Positions 10,431 through 20,921 of a stretch of DNA of 64,000 bases are shown piece after piece. The position numbers were made by a program, and so were the translations under genes. The number at the start of each line of letters is the position of its first letter. Position 1 is the stretch's first letter. Source of the stretch: Allomyces arbusculus (lineage: Eukaryota; Blastocladiomycota; Blastocladiomycetes; Blastocladiales; Blastocladiaceae). The notes below the pieces were generated by a model. It saw only the letters and a program-made list of their open reading frames with translations. It made no database searches and was not told the origin of the DNA. The stretch is from NCBI GenBank assembly GCA_027604705.1, contig JADHYV010000001.1:124001-188000 (forward strand), given 5' to 3'.

Positions 10431-10712
10431 GGTGGAGAGTGGAGTGTGATGAAGAGGGATCTGTTTGTGCAGCAATTTATACCTTGGCTATCCCAGAGCT
10501 GAGCTGTTGTTGGTCGATGCCGCGAGCCCTAGTTGAATCTACCCACCCGCGCATCGAACGACTACGCGTGGCTGAGTGCGATCGATTCAAAATGGGAATC
10601 ACATTCATCATAAATAAAACCCCGACCACGGCGGCACCTACGCTGCGACGCAATGAAAAGCTAGCAAGGAGGAGCAAAAAGCGCGAGCCAAACAAAAATA
10701 CCAAAATCACCC

Positions 10713-13685
10713 TCACCCAACTCTCCTCCCGTTTTCCCCCTCCCTCGCCTCGCGTGCATGCGCATTGAGCAATTTGAACAGCTCGATCGCATGCCGCAAC
10801 ACTATCATCCTTTCCCTGACATGCGGCGGGATCACACGCCGATCAAGCGCATAAGCGACGGTCCGTACTGCACCACCCGACACACCGCCTGCGCCGTGCA
10901 TTGCCGCAGCCGGATCGTACTCGGAGAATTCGATACATTGCCGGCCCGGGACGAGCGTAATCGCACACCCATCGTGCGCCGAGAGCGTGTAAACGCCGCC
11001 GCGGGACCACCGCAGCCACCCGTGCTCGGGTAAGAACATGGTCGTCACCGCCGGATCTGGGACCCGATTGCGCGACGAGGTTGTGGAAACGACCGACCCA
11101 CGGTCGTACGACGGCCGCGCGGAAGCAGCATTGGGGTGCGCGCGAGACCGCGTCGACGACGACGCGACCGACGCGCGATGGTGTCCAATCGACCCTCCCG
11201 CCGCTGTCGGTGCCGGTGGTGGCGCCAACATCGGCCCATCCGGATGCGTCGGCGTGAACTCATTTCTACCCGTGCCCGTGCCCGAACGCGGCGTCACACT
11301 CGGACTCCGCGCGCGCGACCCCCGCCTCGGTGCCGATGCCGACGCGATCGATGACGCGCGCGATGACGGCGGTGCCCCACTCCGTGTCGGCTGATAGTGA
11401 TGGTGTTCGTTACCGAGCGACGCGCCGTACGCCGAATCGGTTCTCGACCATCCAGCGGCCACGGGCACGTCGGTCCACGCATAATGCACGGGGAACCGCG
11501 GCGTGACCCCCGCCTGGGCCGAATCCGCTTCGTGCCGCGCGAGGAGGTCGACACATTTCTGCCACACGGCTTGTGCGCGGTGCACGTGCGCAGTGTAGGA
11601 ACGGGGCACGCCCGCGAGCCGGTACCACGCGGGCGCAACACGCGCGTCGTGCGTGGCGGGATGAACGAATACCATGTCTTTCGCCGGGTGCAATATGAGT
11701 CGCACCTCGGCGCTCGTCAATTCGAGCATTGGCTGGGCCTTGCACTTGATGAGTCCCGCGGCGAACCCGGCGTGTGCGCCATCCATGACGACGAGCAGCG
11801 ACTGCGCACGAATGTGCTCGGTGAGTTTCTTGCCGAGTCGGTACATGACCGTCCAGGGCGGCACCAGATGTGTGTGCGGGAACTCGGCGACGGGGGTCGC
11901 GTTGCGCACATCGGGCCGCACGGGCCCGGAGCCGGGAAAGACGTCGGCGGCGCGGTAGATGTGCGCCCATCGCCCGTCTCTTGCAATGGCGAGGATCTCG
12001 GGCGCACCGTCGCGGTAGATGACGAGCTCGCCCGTGTCGAGCACGCAGATCGTGTGGCCCTTGACGCTCAGGTGGCTGATGCGGCAATATTCGGTCGTGA
12101 GGAGCGTGGGGTCCGCGGCAGGAGGACCGGGGGGGGTGCCGTGTGGTGGAGCCGGTGGAGCCGGGTCCGTGTGGATTGGTTGCGACGGTGGCGGAGCCAC
12201 TGGGTGAGTATAGCCAGTGGATCGTCGGTACGAGACCGGAGGCGGATCGGCCGGTGCGTATTGTGGCGGCGACTGCTGCGGTTGCGACGGCGGTGCCGAC
12301 GGCGGCGGGACCATTTGGTGATGCCCGACAAGCGACCGGTGCGTCGAGACGGTGCTATTACCGTACCCTGCGTCGGCAGGCATGCGCTGCAGCGACGACG
12401 GTGCCGGTGCCCGGGCATGCGGTGCGCGATCGTCGTGTGCGCTCGACGACGGATACCGTGGCGCATCACGGTGATCCGGGCTCGCCATAAGCCTGTCGTT
12501 ACCATCCCGGTCGTCGAGCGGCTGCAGAGGCACAAAAATCTGGGACGGGCGGAAGAACATGTGTTCGAGCACCTGGTGCACGGTCGGGCGGCGACGCGGG
12601 TTCTTGTCGAGCAATTTCGTGATCAAGTCGCGCGCGTCGGGCGACAGGTACTCTGGCGGGCGGTACTGCGCCGTGCGAATTGCGTCGAGTGTGCGCGCGA
12701 CCTGGCCCGGGCCCGAATCAAATGGCGGTTTCCCCGTGAGCAGCGTCACAGCGAGGCATCCGAGCGCCCAGACGTCGACCTTGGCCGAGTACCCCGTCTT
12801 GTGCGTGACTTCGGGTGCCATGAAGTTGAGCGTGCCGCAGACAGTTGCGTCGGTGGCTTTGGCCTCGACGGCGGCCGTCGACTTGGCGAGCCCGAAGTCA
12901 CCAATCTTCACTTGGTTGTCGCGCGTGAGCAGGATATTGGCGGGCTTCAAGTCGCGGTGCATGATGCCGTTGGTGGCCAGATGCACGAGTCCCTGCGCGA
13001 CCTTTTGCAGCACCCACCGCGCCTCGGATTCGGGCAGGCAGTGCGCAGTGCGGCGCTCGAGATAGTCTTGCAGCGTGCCGCGCTCGCAGAGCTCCATGAC
13101 GAGGTAAATGTGGTCGTGGTCTTCCATGGCCGTGTAGAGCGTCGGGATCGTTGGGTGGTCGAGCTGGCGGTGCACAAGACACTCGTTCTTCACGCGCGTG
13201 TAGGCGTCCATGGTCGTGAGCTTGGCCTTGGGGATGACTTTGACGGCGAGCGGTTTCGCGGCCAGGTCTGGCAGTTCGGTGCGGGCGCGAAAGACGGTGC
13301 CCGATGACCCAGGACGGCCCACGGGCTCGAGCAGCTGAAAGTGGTGGATCGAGTACTTGGATTCGAGACCGACCATGAGCCGTGGGACGCGCGCAGGGGC
13401 CAACGCGGATGTGGATGGGGGTCCCGGGTCGGCGCGGCGGCGTGGCGCGTGCAGCGACGAGGACGCTGACGACGACGAGGTAGACGACGCGGCGCGCGGT
13501 CGTGATGGTGCGGGCGGCGGCGGATGGCCGGCATGGGCGGAACGGTATTCATAGTCGTTGTGATGCTGATGCGGGTCGTGGCTGGCATGAAGTTGGTGGC
13601 GCCGTGTGGCCGAGGGCGGGCGCGAGCGGGTCGAGGCCGTGGGCGGGCCATAGCCGTTGGCAGAGCGGCGGTAGCGTTGGTCCAT
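10713..13685 (-). CDS. PLK4: Polo-like kinase 4 (SAK), centriole duplication kinase
   Basis: A single-exon frame of 990 residues starts at the ATG ending at 13685 (MDQRYRRSANG); the open frame extends upstream without another ATG. The order is: a disordered N-terminus (1-110); a kinase domain (about 112-380) with an unusual Gly loop (GRPGSSGTVF), ATP lysine in LAVKVIPK, catalytic loop MHRDLKPANI, DFG in IGDFGLAK and activation segment VCGTLNFMAPEV; a Pro/His-rich linker; a cryptic polo-box region (about 535-700, starting TEYCRISHLSVKG); a Ser-rich linker; and a final polo box (about 890-980, with WLRWSRGGVYTLSAHDGCAI). This kinase plus cryptic plus terminal polo-box order is that of PLK4, not PLK1. 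PLK4 starts centriole assembly at the mother centriole. Unlike animal PLK4, the kinase domain is preceded by a long tail. The gene is divergent from UHRF1. Confidence 0.88.
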   Translation of the reverse strand: MDQRYRRSANGYGPPTASTRSRPPSATRRHQLHASHDPHQHHNDYEYRSAHAGHPPPPAPSRPRAASSTSSSSASSSLHAPRRRADPGPPSTSALAPARVPRLMVGLESKYSIHHFQLLEPVGRPGSSGTVFRARTELPDLAAKPLAVKVIPKAKLTTMDAYTRVKNECLVHRQLDHPTIPTLYTAMEDHDHIYLVMELCERGTLQDYLERRTAHCLPESEARWVLQKVAQGLVHLATNGIMHRDLKPANILLTRDNQVKIGDFGLAKSTAAVEAKATDATVCGTLNFMAPEVTHKTGYSAKVDVWALGCLAVTLLTGKPPFDSGPGQVARTLDAIRTAQYRPPEYLSPDARDLITKLLDKNPRRRPTVHQVLEHMFFRPSQIFVPLQPLDDRDGNDRLMASPDHRDAPRYPSSSAHDDRAPHARAPAPSSLQRMPADAGYGNSTVSTHRSLVGHHQMVPPPSAPPSQPQQSPPQYAPADPPPVSYRRSTGYTHPVAPPPSQPIHTDPAPPAPPHGTPPGPPAADPTLLTTEYCRISHLSVKGHTICVLDTGELVIYRDGAPEILAIARDGRWAHIYRAADVFPGSGPVRPDVRNATPVAEFPHTHLVPPWTVMYRLGKKLTEHIRAQSLLVVMDGAHAGFAAGLIKCKAQPMLELTSAEVRLILHPAKDMVFVHPATHDARVAPAWYRLAGVPRSYTAHVHRAQAVWQKCVDLLARHEADSAQAGVTPRFPVHYAWTDVPVAAGWSRTDSAYGASLGNEHHHYQPTRSGAPPSSRASSIASASAPRRGSRARSPSVTPRSGTGTGRNEFTPTHPDGPMLAPPPAPTAAGGSIGHHRASVASSSTRSRAHPNAASARPSYDRGSVVSTTSSRNRVPDPAVTTMFLPEHGWLRWSRGGVYTLSAHDGCAITLVPGRQCIEFSEYDPAAAMHGAGGVSGGAVRTVAYALDRRVIPPHVRERMIVLRHAIELFKLLNAHAREAREGENGRRVG

Positions 13686-14270
13686 ACGTGGCTCCGTGTG
13701 CGAGGCCAAGGGGGGTCACGGAGCACGGGTTGCGGGGCGTCGGTGGTCGCCAGTCGGCATGGAGTTGGCGGTTGGCAGCGTATATGCGGGGTTGGCGGCC
13801 GCGGATCGCGGCAGAGCGGCGGCCCAGTATGTTGTTGACGACGCCGTCTACCGAGTGCGCCAGGTTGTGGACGGCGAGCGGGCCGGTGGTGGGCGGGAGC
13901 AGCGTCGGCAGTGGTGATGGTGATGGAGGTGGAGGACAACGTTGGCGGCGACTTTGGGTGCCGTGGCGGGAGAGCATGCCTCCCGATGCACGTGGCGCGG
14001 CGTGCTACTCTACCGCACGAGGGGCGACCGACCACCAATGCCCACCGCACACTCCAACAGGCACCCGAGCCATCCAAACGCGACCAATGCCCGCGACTCG
14101 AGACCGTGCGGCGACACCACGACGACGACGACGACGACGGCGGTGACGACGGCGACCCGTTCGGCTCCACCGGGACCTGGCCCAGCCGCCTCTCCCGCTC
14201 GACCGCCGCGCGCCCATCCCGTGCATCGTCCCTTCAACTTCCGCTGCGCACCCTCCTCCCGACCGCCATC
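13686..14270. promoter_or_regulatory. divergent 5' region of PLK4 and UHRF1
   Basis: 585 bases separate the two start codons. A short ACGACG repeat lies near 14119-14143. The region before 14271 is pyrimidine-rich, as expected for a fungal leader. No E2F- or MCB-type site was identified with confidence, though both genes are likely S-phase genes. Confidence 0.4.
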
Positions 14271-16475
14271 ATGGGCTGCTTTTATGTGCAAGTCGACGGC
14301 AAGAATGTCAAGGTGCCGCTCCTGATGCGCGCCGAGCCCTTTCGCGAGGCCTGGCAGCGCATCGCCAAGGCCATCAAGAAGGAGCCCAACCAATTCAAGC
14401 TGATTTTCGCCGGCAAGATGGTACCTCGACCCACCCGCCCGCTTCGTCCCATAGATTCACCGTCCCCCTGTCCTACCCACCACCCGCGATGCCCGCCGAC
14501 CGACGCACCGCTCACTCTCCACCCGGCCACCCCCTCGTCCTAGCTGATGGGCGGCGCCAATGTGACGCTGCACGATCTGGGCGTTCGGCACGATTCCACG
14601 CTGCTCTTTGCGCCCTGCGCGCCGCCCGCCGCAGAGCCCGCGGCCGAGACCGACGCGCACGTGGATGTCAACGACTCTGGCGCCACGGCCGGCGCCAGTT
14701 CCCTGTCGGCGTCGACGACGCCCGAGCCGCAGGACGAGTCGGACCTGTGCGAGGTCGACGATGACGATGACGATGACGAGGACGAGGACGAGTGGCTCAA
14801 CCACCTGCCCATCAACGACGTGTCGGAGCTGTGCCACACGTGCACGCGCGCGCTCAACGACGAGGCCAAGGGCAAGAAGCGCGGCGCGCCGCGCGAAAAG
14901 TGCCGCTCGTGCGGGTGCGGGACCTGCCAGGGGCTCACGGGCAACCCGAACAAGACGATTGTGTGCGACGAGTGCCCCAAGTGGTACCACTGGGCGTGCG
15001 TCGGCTTGAAGCGCCTGCCCAAGGAGGACTGGTGCGTTTGGCTTGGAGCTTTTGGTTTGGTTATTGTGCCCTGGTGGTGGGTGTGACTCACCGCCCTCAC
15101 TTCCCTCCTTGACCATCCCAACTCGCGCGCACCACCGCAGGTACGGCCCCTGCTGCAAGCGCAACGTCAAGGTCATCTTGGAAAAGGATGTGCAGAAGAA
15201 GAAGGGCAAGGCCGCGACCGCCAAGAAGTCGTGGGGCCACGGCAATGCCTGTGCCGGGGTCGCCAAAAAGTGCACAATCGTTCCGCCCGAGCATGTCGGG
15301 AAGATCCCGGGCGTACTCTGCGGCCAGTCGTGGAAGTACCGCCGCGATTGCGCATCGGCGGGCATTCACCGGTTCGTTCTCTTTTTGTTTTTTCCCTTCA
15401 TTCCCTTCTCTCTCGCTGTCTTAAGATGCGCGACGGTGCCATGGCCACTTACTCACCACGCATATGTTACCACCACCGTCTCTCTAGTCCGCTCGTCGCC
15501 GGCATTTGCGGCGGGACCAAGACCGGCACCGTGTCCATTGTCGTGTCCGGAGGCTATGATGATGACGAGGACCATGGCGAGTGGTTCTACTACACGGGTG
15601 CTGGCGGCCGCGATCTCAAGAAGGACGACAAGAACCTGCGCACGGCTGCGCAGTCTAAGGCGCAGGAGCTCAAGAGCGCCAACCTGGCCTTGGCCAAGAC
15701 GTGCGCGGCCAAGGTCAACGACGAGAAGGGCGCCGAGGCGCGCGATTGGCGCAAGTCGCGCGCGATCCGTGTCGTGCGCGGCTCCGCGTGCGCCAAGCAC
15801 GCCGACGAAGGGATCGCACCGGCAGCTGGGTACCGGTATGACGGTCTCTACAAAGTTGTCAAGTACTGGCCGCAGAAGGGCAAGTCGGGCCACATGATTT
15901 GGCGGTTCCAGCTGCGCCGCGACGACGACGAGCCGGCGCCATGGACCGACGAGGGCAAGCAGTATATCGAAGAGAACGGGCTCGTCATGGTCACGGACGG
16001 CGAGTCTGACGAGGCCGCGGGGAACGACGCTGGTGGTAGCAGCGAGGCCGGGCCCTTGGCCAAGCGGCCCAAGGTGTTGTGGAAGCCGTCGAAGGAGCTG
16101 TACGCCCTGATTGAAAAGGACACGTTGCACGCGCGGCAGTGGAAGGAGATCTTGAGGCGCGAGTTTGCGCCCGTTGAGTTGGCGGACAACCTCTCCGAGG
16201 TGTTCGAGTGCCCCGTGTGCCACGCCATGCCCGATATACCCGTGACACCGCCGTGCGGCCATACGCTGTGCAAGGACTGCTTTGACCACATGATCAAGGC
16301 CAACCACAAAACTTGCGCAAAGTGCCGTGAACCCGTTGGTTCGTTGTCTCGATGCCTGCCGTGGTTGTTTCTGACTTAGGCTGCGCTCTAATGGCTCACA
16401 TCCATGTTTCTGCGCCCACTCTTAGGCAAGTGCGCCGTAAACAAGGAGGCCGTTGCCGCCTTCAAGGCGCTCTAG
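14271..16475 (+). CDS. UHRF1: UHRF1-type protein: UBL, PHD, SRA and RING (no tandem Tudor seen)
   Basis: Five exons: 14271-14420, 14544-15031, 15141-15371, 15488-16338 and 16426-16475 (1,770 nt, 589 residues; every junction keeps the frame). Residues 1-77 are a ubiquitin-like domain split by intron 1. Residues 80-140 are an acidic linker. About 147-218 is the pre-PHD/PHD with paired Cys and WYHWACVGL. About 236-400 is the SRA domain, carrying CTIVPPEHVGKIPG, GGYDDDEDHG, the YDG signature in RYDGLYKVVKYWPQKGKSG and RRDDDEPAPW. About 529-572 is a C3HC4 RING (CPVCHAMPDIPVTPPCGHTL). Such proteins bind hemimethylated CpG through SRA, ubiquitinate histone H3 through RING and recruit DNMT1 at replication forks. 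The space between UBL and PHD is only about 70 residues and mostly acidic, too short for the tandem Tudor domain of animal UHRF1. Confidence 0.93.
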
Positions 16476-17389
16476 GCCATCGACTTCGCGCGTTTCTTGT
16501 TCGCGCGTTCGTCTCCTTTATTGCCATTGCTCTTTTCCCGCCATTTCGGCATTCAGATCATCGTTCAAGGATTCAACCATGTATTTTTGTCCATCCTTTA
16601 ATTCGCGATGCCATGGCCGCCGAGTCTCTTGCTGCAGCTCTCCATGGCTCTTTCACGCACCCATCGCCATCGTTCTTCCTCTGCGCTTTGTTGATTTTCC
16701 ACATCGTGGTGTGTGGCGCCAGCGCATCGGGTGTTCATCTCAATCGTTCCGTTCACTCTGTTCGTTCTGTGCAGCAAGTAATTTATTATCTATTCCGACC
16801 TTGCTCTGGTTGCCAAACACAGGACGAGCCTAGCGACAGGGACAAGCGCGTCAGCGCGCGGTTTTCTTCCAGTGGGGCAGGGCGGGCGGGGCGACGAGCG
16901 TCTACCGGCCAGGCTCACCGGCCTGTTGAATCTATTCCGCGATGCGCCCGCCGTCGCCCAGGAAACGCAACAAAAACCAAAGAAGAACAGCTTCGGCTCC
17001 AGGGACGCCGCGCGCGCCGGCGACATTGGCGGCCACGAGCCGTTTTCACACGCCATTGGGGGCGTGTGCGACAGTGCAGCCCGCGTTCCGGACGGCGACC
17101 TGCAGCGCCGACTGAACGAGGAGCGAGTGGAAAGAATTGAGTGACTTCAGCAACATGGTCGGCATCGGCGAACGCATTCGACAGGGGTCAGACGGCGTTG
17201 GCGCAGTCGGTCGCTGAGCGCGTGGATGACAGTGTCGCACACGCGGGTAGCGGCCCATTTGCCACAGGTCAATGGCAATCAGATTGAAACATAGCGCCGA
17301 GCCAGAGATCAGAACCGTGAAAGCAATGGACTTACAATTGCGGAAACGTATCAGCCAAAGTCTTACAACGTCATCATGGGCGTGGGAGC
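16476..17389. other. intergenic, unassigned
   Basis: The first 300 bases are the T-rich 3' region of UHRF1. From about 16830 to 17140 a G+C-rich plus-strand frame (…LTGLLNLFRDAPAVAQETQ… to …LQRRLNEERVERIE) looks partly coding but has no recognised relative and no clear exon partners. I leave it unannotated. The sequence then becomes AT-richer towards the relic at 17390. Confidence 0.3.
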
Positions 17390-18080
17390 GCGAGCGTGGC
17401 TGCATTGTGGATGGGGAACACGGACCTACTTGATTATGTGTATGCCCAACACGTCCCAGCATTCACCGTATCGGGTGCCGTGGACTTGATTCGGAGGGCC
17501 GAGTGGCTGTACCCGCGCATCGAGTTGCCAGCCACCATGGCTTGGTTCCAAGCACGCGCGCTGTCTCGAGGCCATTGGAATTCTGTCGTGACTGATCCTA
17601 TACTGGTCCTGTGTGTCCGCTGCCGTTTTTCTGTGAATTTCCGTGATGCTATCGAGCGAGGCCGAGGTCGCGCGCATTCAGCTCCCTCACTTGGATGTGG
17701 CAATTGTCACTGGCAACAAAGCGCATTTTTCGCCAGCGCGGGCAGGTGGCTACGAGTTGATACGATGGATTCCAAGCACGTTGTTAATCGAGCATCTCTT
17801 GCAACGGTCGGCCGACGCTGTCGACCCGTCGCGCATGGATAATCTCTTGCTGCGCGACCTGCGCGCCAAGGAGCTGTCGCGCATATAGTCGCCGTGCTAA
17901 TGCGTGATCTGCGTGTCGCGGCCATGGACAGGGCTGTGATCAAGAGTGGCCAGAAGCGAACCGGAGTCACGCAAGCAGAGTATGACGTTTCTAACGTTGC
18001 AAACGCGATGGAAGACAAAGCCGTTTTCTCGCATTTGTTGGATTTGTCGTCGTTGGGAGTATTGCCTAGCTTGAGGCCAT
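17390..18080 (+). pseudogene. decaying copy of a local repeat-protein gene family (copy A)
   Basis: Translated pieces in more than one frame match copy B at 45960-46960 in the same order. The first is MGNTDLLDYVYAQHVPAF, against MDLLKYAYERHNPTF in copy B. Then comes a block ending in WFQARALS, against WFCARVPS. Then LSSEAEVARIQLPHLDVAI, against LSSEAEMKRILLPPLHVAV. Next is QRSADAVDPSRM, against ERSAAAVEPSRM, and finally KRTGVTQAEYD, against MRMGVTQTNYD. Copy A is the better preserved, but a stop at about 17886 follows DLRAKELSRI and no full set of splice sites restores one frame. The pattern (short helices, N-x-D-LL-x-Y-x-Y) is ankyrin-like but not diagnostic. Base composition is AT-richer than in the active genes. 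Confidence 0.55.
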
Positions 18081-18561
18081 GTGCATGGCGCCACGGTTCG
18101 GTGGATAGTTGCGCTGCAACAAGTTCATTTATTTCCATGTCGAATCATTCATTTCGTGACACCGTTGCATAAACAACCAAGGAGGGGCTGGCCACGTGGT
18201 AGAGAAGTGCGGAAATGGTTCAAAGAAAACAAAAATGCTGCAGTGCTCTTGTTTGGCAGCGAGGGTAAGCTAGGAGTGAGGACAGAGAGCTATCTGAACG
18301 AAGCAGAGACGACGCATCCAGACGACCATCGCTTAATGAATGTAATTTGCAGGATCCTGCTGTCATGACATTCCTTCAAAAACAGCGCAGGCCTACTCGG
18401 TCTGCCTCACTAATGACTGCCACATCGCGTGAGCGCAACTCGTTCAACTCAGATCCAGAGAAACGCAAGCGCAAATGAATAGATATGGTGTTGCAAACTA
18501 TCAATCAAAGCATGCGAAATGGATTCCACTCCTATCTCACCCCGATTTCCAGCCAAACGAC
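18081..18561. other. intergenic, AT-richer
   Basis: Between copy A and the 3' end of ALAS. It contains A-rich stretches (AAAGAAAACAAAAATG near 18224) and no frame with coding bias. Confidence 0.4.
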
Positions 18562-20316
18562 TTAGTAGACGAGCATGGGCTTCCCCTCGTTGCGCTTGGC
18601 CAAAAATTCGGGCGGCACAACCGCGTCCTCGACCTTGACCAGCTGTTCGACGACACGCCCCTCGCCGCAACCGGCGCGCGGCTCGAGCGCCCAATCCTTT
18701 TCAAACCGCAGGTTGTGCTTTTTGAACTGCGTGAGCAGCGAATCCACGAGGTGATCCATCATCGCGGGCGTGTGGCCCGGCGTAGGCGTAATCCGGAGCC
18801 GCTCCTCGCCAACCGACACCGTCGGGAAGTTAATCGACTGCACGTAAATGGAGTGCTCGGCGAGCAGTGCGTCCGAGACAGCCTTGGCCTTTTCGGCGTC
18901 ACCCACGAGCACGGGCACAATGTGCGACGGGTTCGGGCACACGGGCACGCCGACATCGCGCAGGCGCGACTTCAAGTCGCGCACGTTCATTTGCTGTGCG
19001 GCGCGCTCGCGTGTCGACTGCTTGAGGTACTCGACCGACGCGAGCGTAGCCCCCGCAACGGGTGGCGGAAGCGACGTCGTGAAAATGAACCCGGGCGCGT
19101 AGGACCGGATCATGTCGACGAGGTTGGCCGACCCGGCAATGTACCCGCCGACAACGCCATAGGCCTTGCCGAGCGTGCCCGTGATAATGTCGACTTCGTC
19201 CATGAGGTCGAGGTACTCAGCGACACCGGCACCGCGCGCGCCGTACATGCCAACGGCATGCACTTCGTCGAGGAACGTCAGGGCGTTGTACTTGCGCGCG
19301 AGCGCGCAAATTTCCTTGATCGGCCCAATCGTGCCGCACATCGAGTAGACCGACTCGAACGCGATGATCTTCGGCGCCTCGAGCGGCACCTTTTGCAGGA
19401 GCGACTCGAGGTGCGCGACATCATTGTGCCGGAAAATGTGCTTGGGCGTCTTGGCGTGCCGAATGCCTTGAATCATTGACGCGTGGTTCGACGCGTCCGA
19501 GAAGATGTGGCACCCGGGCAGTTTTTGGCCGAGCGTCGAGAGCGTCGCGTCGTTGGCAACAAAGCACGACGAGAACACGAGTGCCGCAGGTTTCTTGTGC
19601 AGGTCGGCCAGCGACTGCTCGAGCTTGAGGTGCAGCGCGGCGTTACCCGCAATGTTGCGCGTGCCGCCGGCACCGGAACCGTACATGTCGAGCGACTGCT
19701 TCATGGCGTCGACGACAATCGGGTGCCGCGACATGCCGAGGTAGTCGTTGGCGCACCACACCGTCACGTGGTCGCCCGACCCAGTATGCGCGTTCGGGTA
19801 GGCCTGCGCGAGCCGGTTGATGTTGTTGAAATACCGGTAGGACTTGTCCTGCTTCTTGCGCTCGAGCTCGTTGTGGAAGTAGTCCTCGTACGCAAAACCG
19901 GCCGAGGGGACTGGAGGAAGACAAGAACAGAACACGACAGTTTTGGTCAGCTTGCTTGTTCAGGAGAGCACAGTTGCGCAAACAGCGAGAACAATGGCAG
20001 CAAATAGACACACACCCTTGCTCCCCTCATCCTTGACAGCGGGCGCCGCCGTTTCGGGCGCGGGGGCGGCCTTGGCGGCCGTGGGGAACCCTTGCAGCGG
20101 GTAGGCCGACTTGGCAGCCGCGGCAGCGTGGAAAGCACGGCGCGACGCGGCACGTGGCGAACGAGCCGACGAAGCAGGGGCCGACTGCTGCATGGCGAGC
20201 GCCTTGGACATGACGGGGCACGCCTGCGCGGCGGGGGATGCGGCGGCCGCGGGGCGTGCGAGCGTGCGCATGGTCGCGAGCGAGGCGCGCGTGAGGAACG
20301 GGCACGTCGAGGACAT
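18562..20316 (-). CDS. HEM1: 5-aminolevulinate synthase, mitochondrial (two exons)
   Basis: Exon 1 is 20316-20016, the intron 20015-19911 (donor GTGTGT, phase 1) and exon 2 19910-18562, giving 549 residues. The enzyme condenses glycine and succinyl-CoA to 5-aminolevulinate, the first step of heme synthesis in the mitochondrial matrix. Exon 1 encodes a transit peptide rich in Ala, Ser and Arg. Two Cys-Pro heme regulatory motifs are visible, in STCPFLTR (near residue 5) and QACPVMSK (near 33). Exon 2 holds the PLP-dependent core: [27 protein letters not shown] and the Schiff-base lysine in [13 protein letters not shown]. The fungal/alpha-proteobacterial C-terminal region follows and ends KPMLVY. 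An in-frame ATG at 20355 could add 13 residues. Heme feedback on import is known for CP motifs in this family; that it acts here is inference. Confidence 0.96.
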
Positions 20317-20921
20317 GGTTGCTGTTGGGTTCGACGAGCGGGTGCTAAAAAGCAAGGTCGTGCAGGCCGAGGGAGAGCAGGAGGGACAGAGAGAACGACG
20401 AGAGGGGGCGGTCAGTATTTGTATCGCAGCGGGGCCAGGCGCGCAACTTTGCTCTTGTGGGTTGCGGGCTGCTGGTTTGAATTGAATGTTGAATCGAAAT
20501 GGGCGGAATGAAGTGAAAGAAGGGACCAGACAAACGGTCGGTGGTGGCTGGCCGGGCCGACGGGGGTTGCGCGAATGCGCTGATCATGTCACGTGTCTCA
20601 TTACCATCTGCGTCCACCGTCATTATGAGTGCCATGAGCTCGACGCGTCTCGCACCGTGCGCGCGCATCCATGAGCTGAGCAGCTGAGAAGGACAGGGCG
20701 CGCACCACCGCGCTGGCCCCTTTCTGCGACCGCAGTACTGGTTCAACGTGGCCGCTGATCGCTCGCAGACCGGCGCGCAGCACTGACTATGGACGATCAA
20801 CAAGCAAGGACCAAGAGCAGCTGCTGCAATAATGGTGATCTATCCCCCGACTCTAGTGCAATATCTCAACCAATCCCAGTCCCATCATCCTTGTCCACCG
20901 AGCGCGTCAACGACGCTCCTC
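20317..20921. other. intergenic between ALAS and cyclin
   Basis: About 600 bases hold the ALAS promoter and the 3' region of the cyclin gene (both on the minus strand). No coding-biased frame or repeat was found. Confidence 0.4.

Noticed and set aside
11397-13307. A plus-strand open frame of 636 codons opposite PLK4
   Set aside because: It overlaps the conserved kinase and polo-box exon; its Arg/His/Val-rich translation is the antisense of a GC-rich gene.
16830-17140. A possible small gene with a helical C-terminus (LQRRLNEERVERIE)
   Set aside because: No start in good context, no recognised relative and no splice partners; evidence is too thin to call.
18475-19479. A plus-strand frame of 334 codons opposite ALAS
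   Set aside because: It is a shadow of the highly conserved ALAS exon 2 and has no features of its own.
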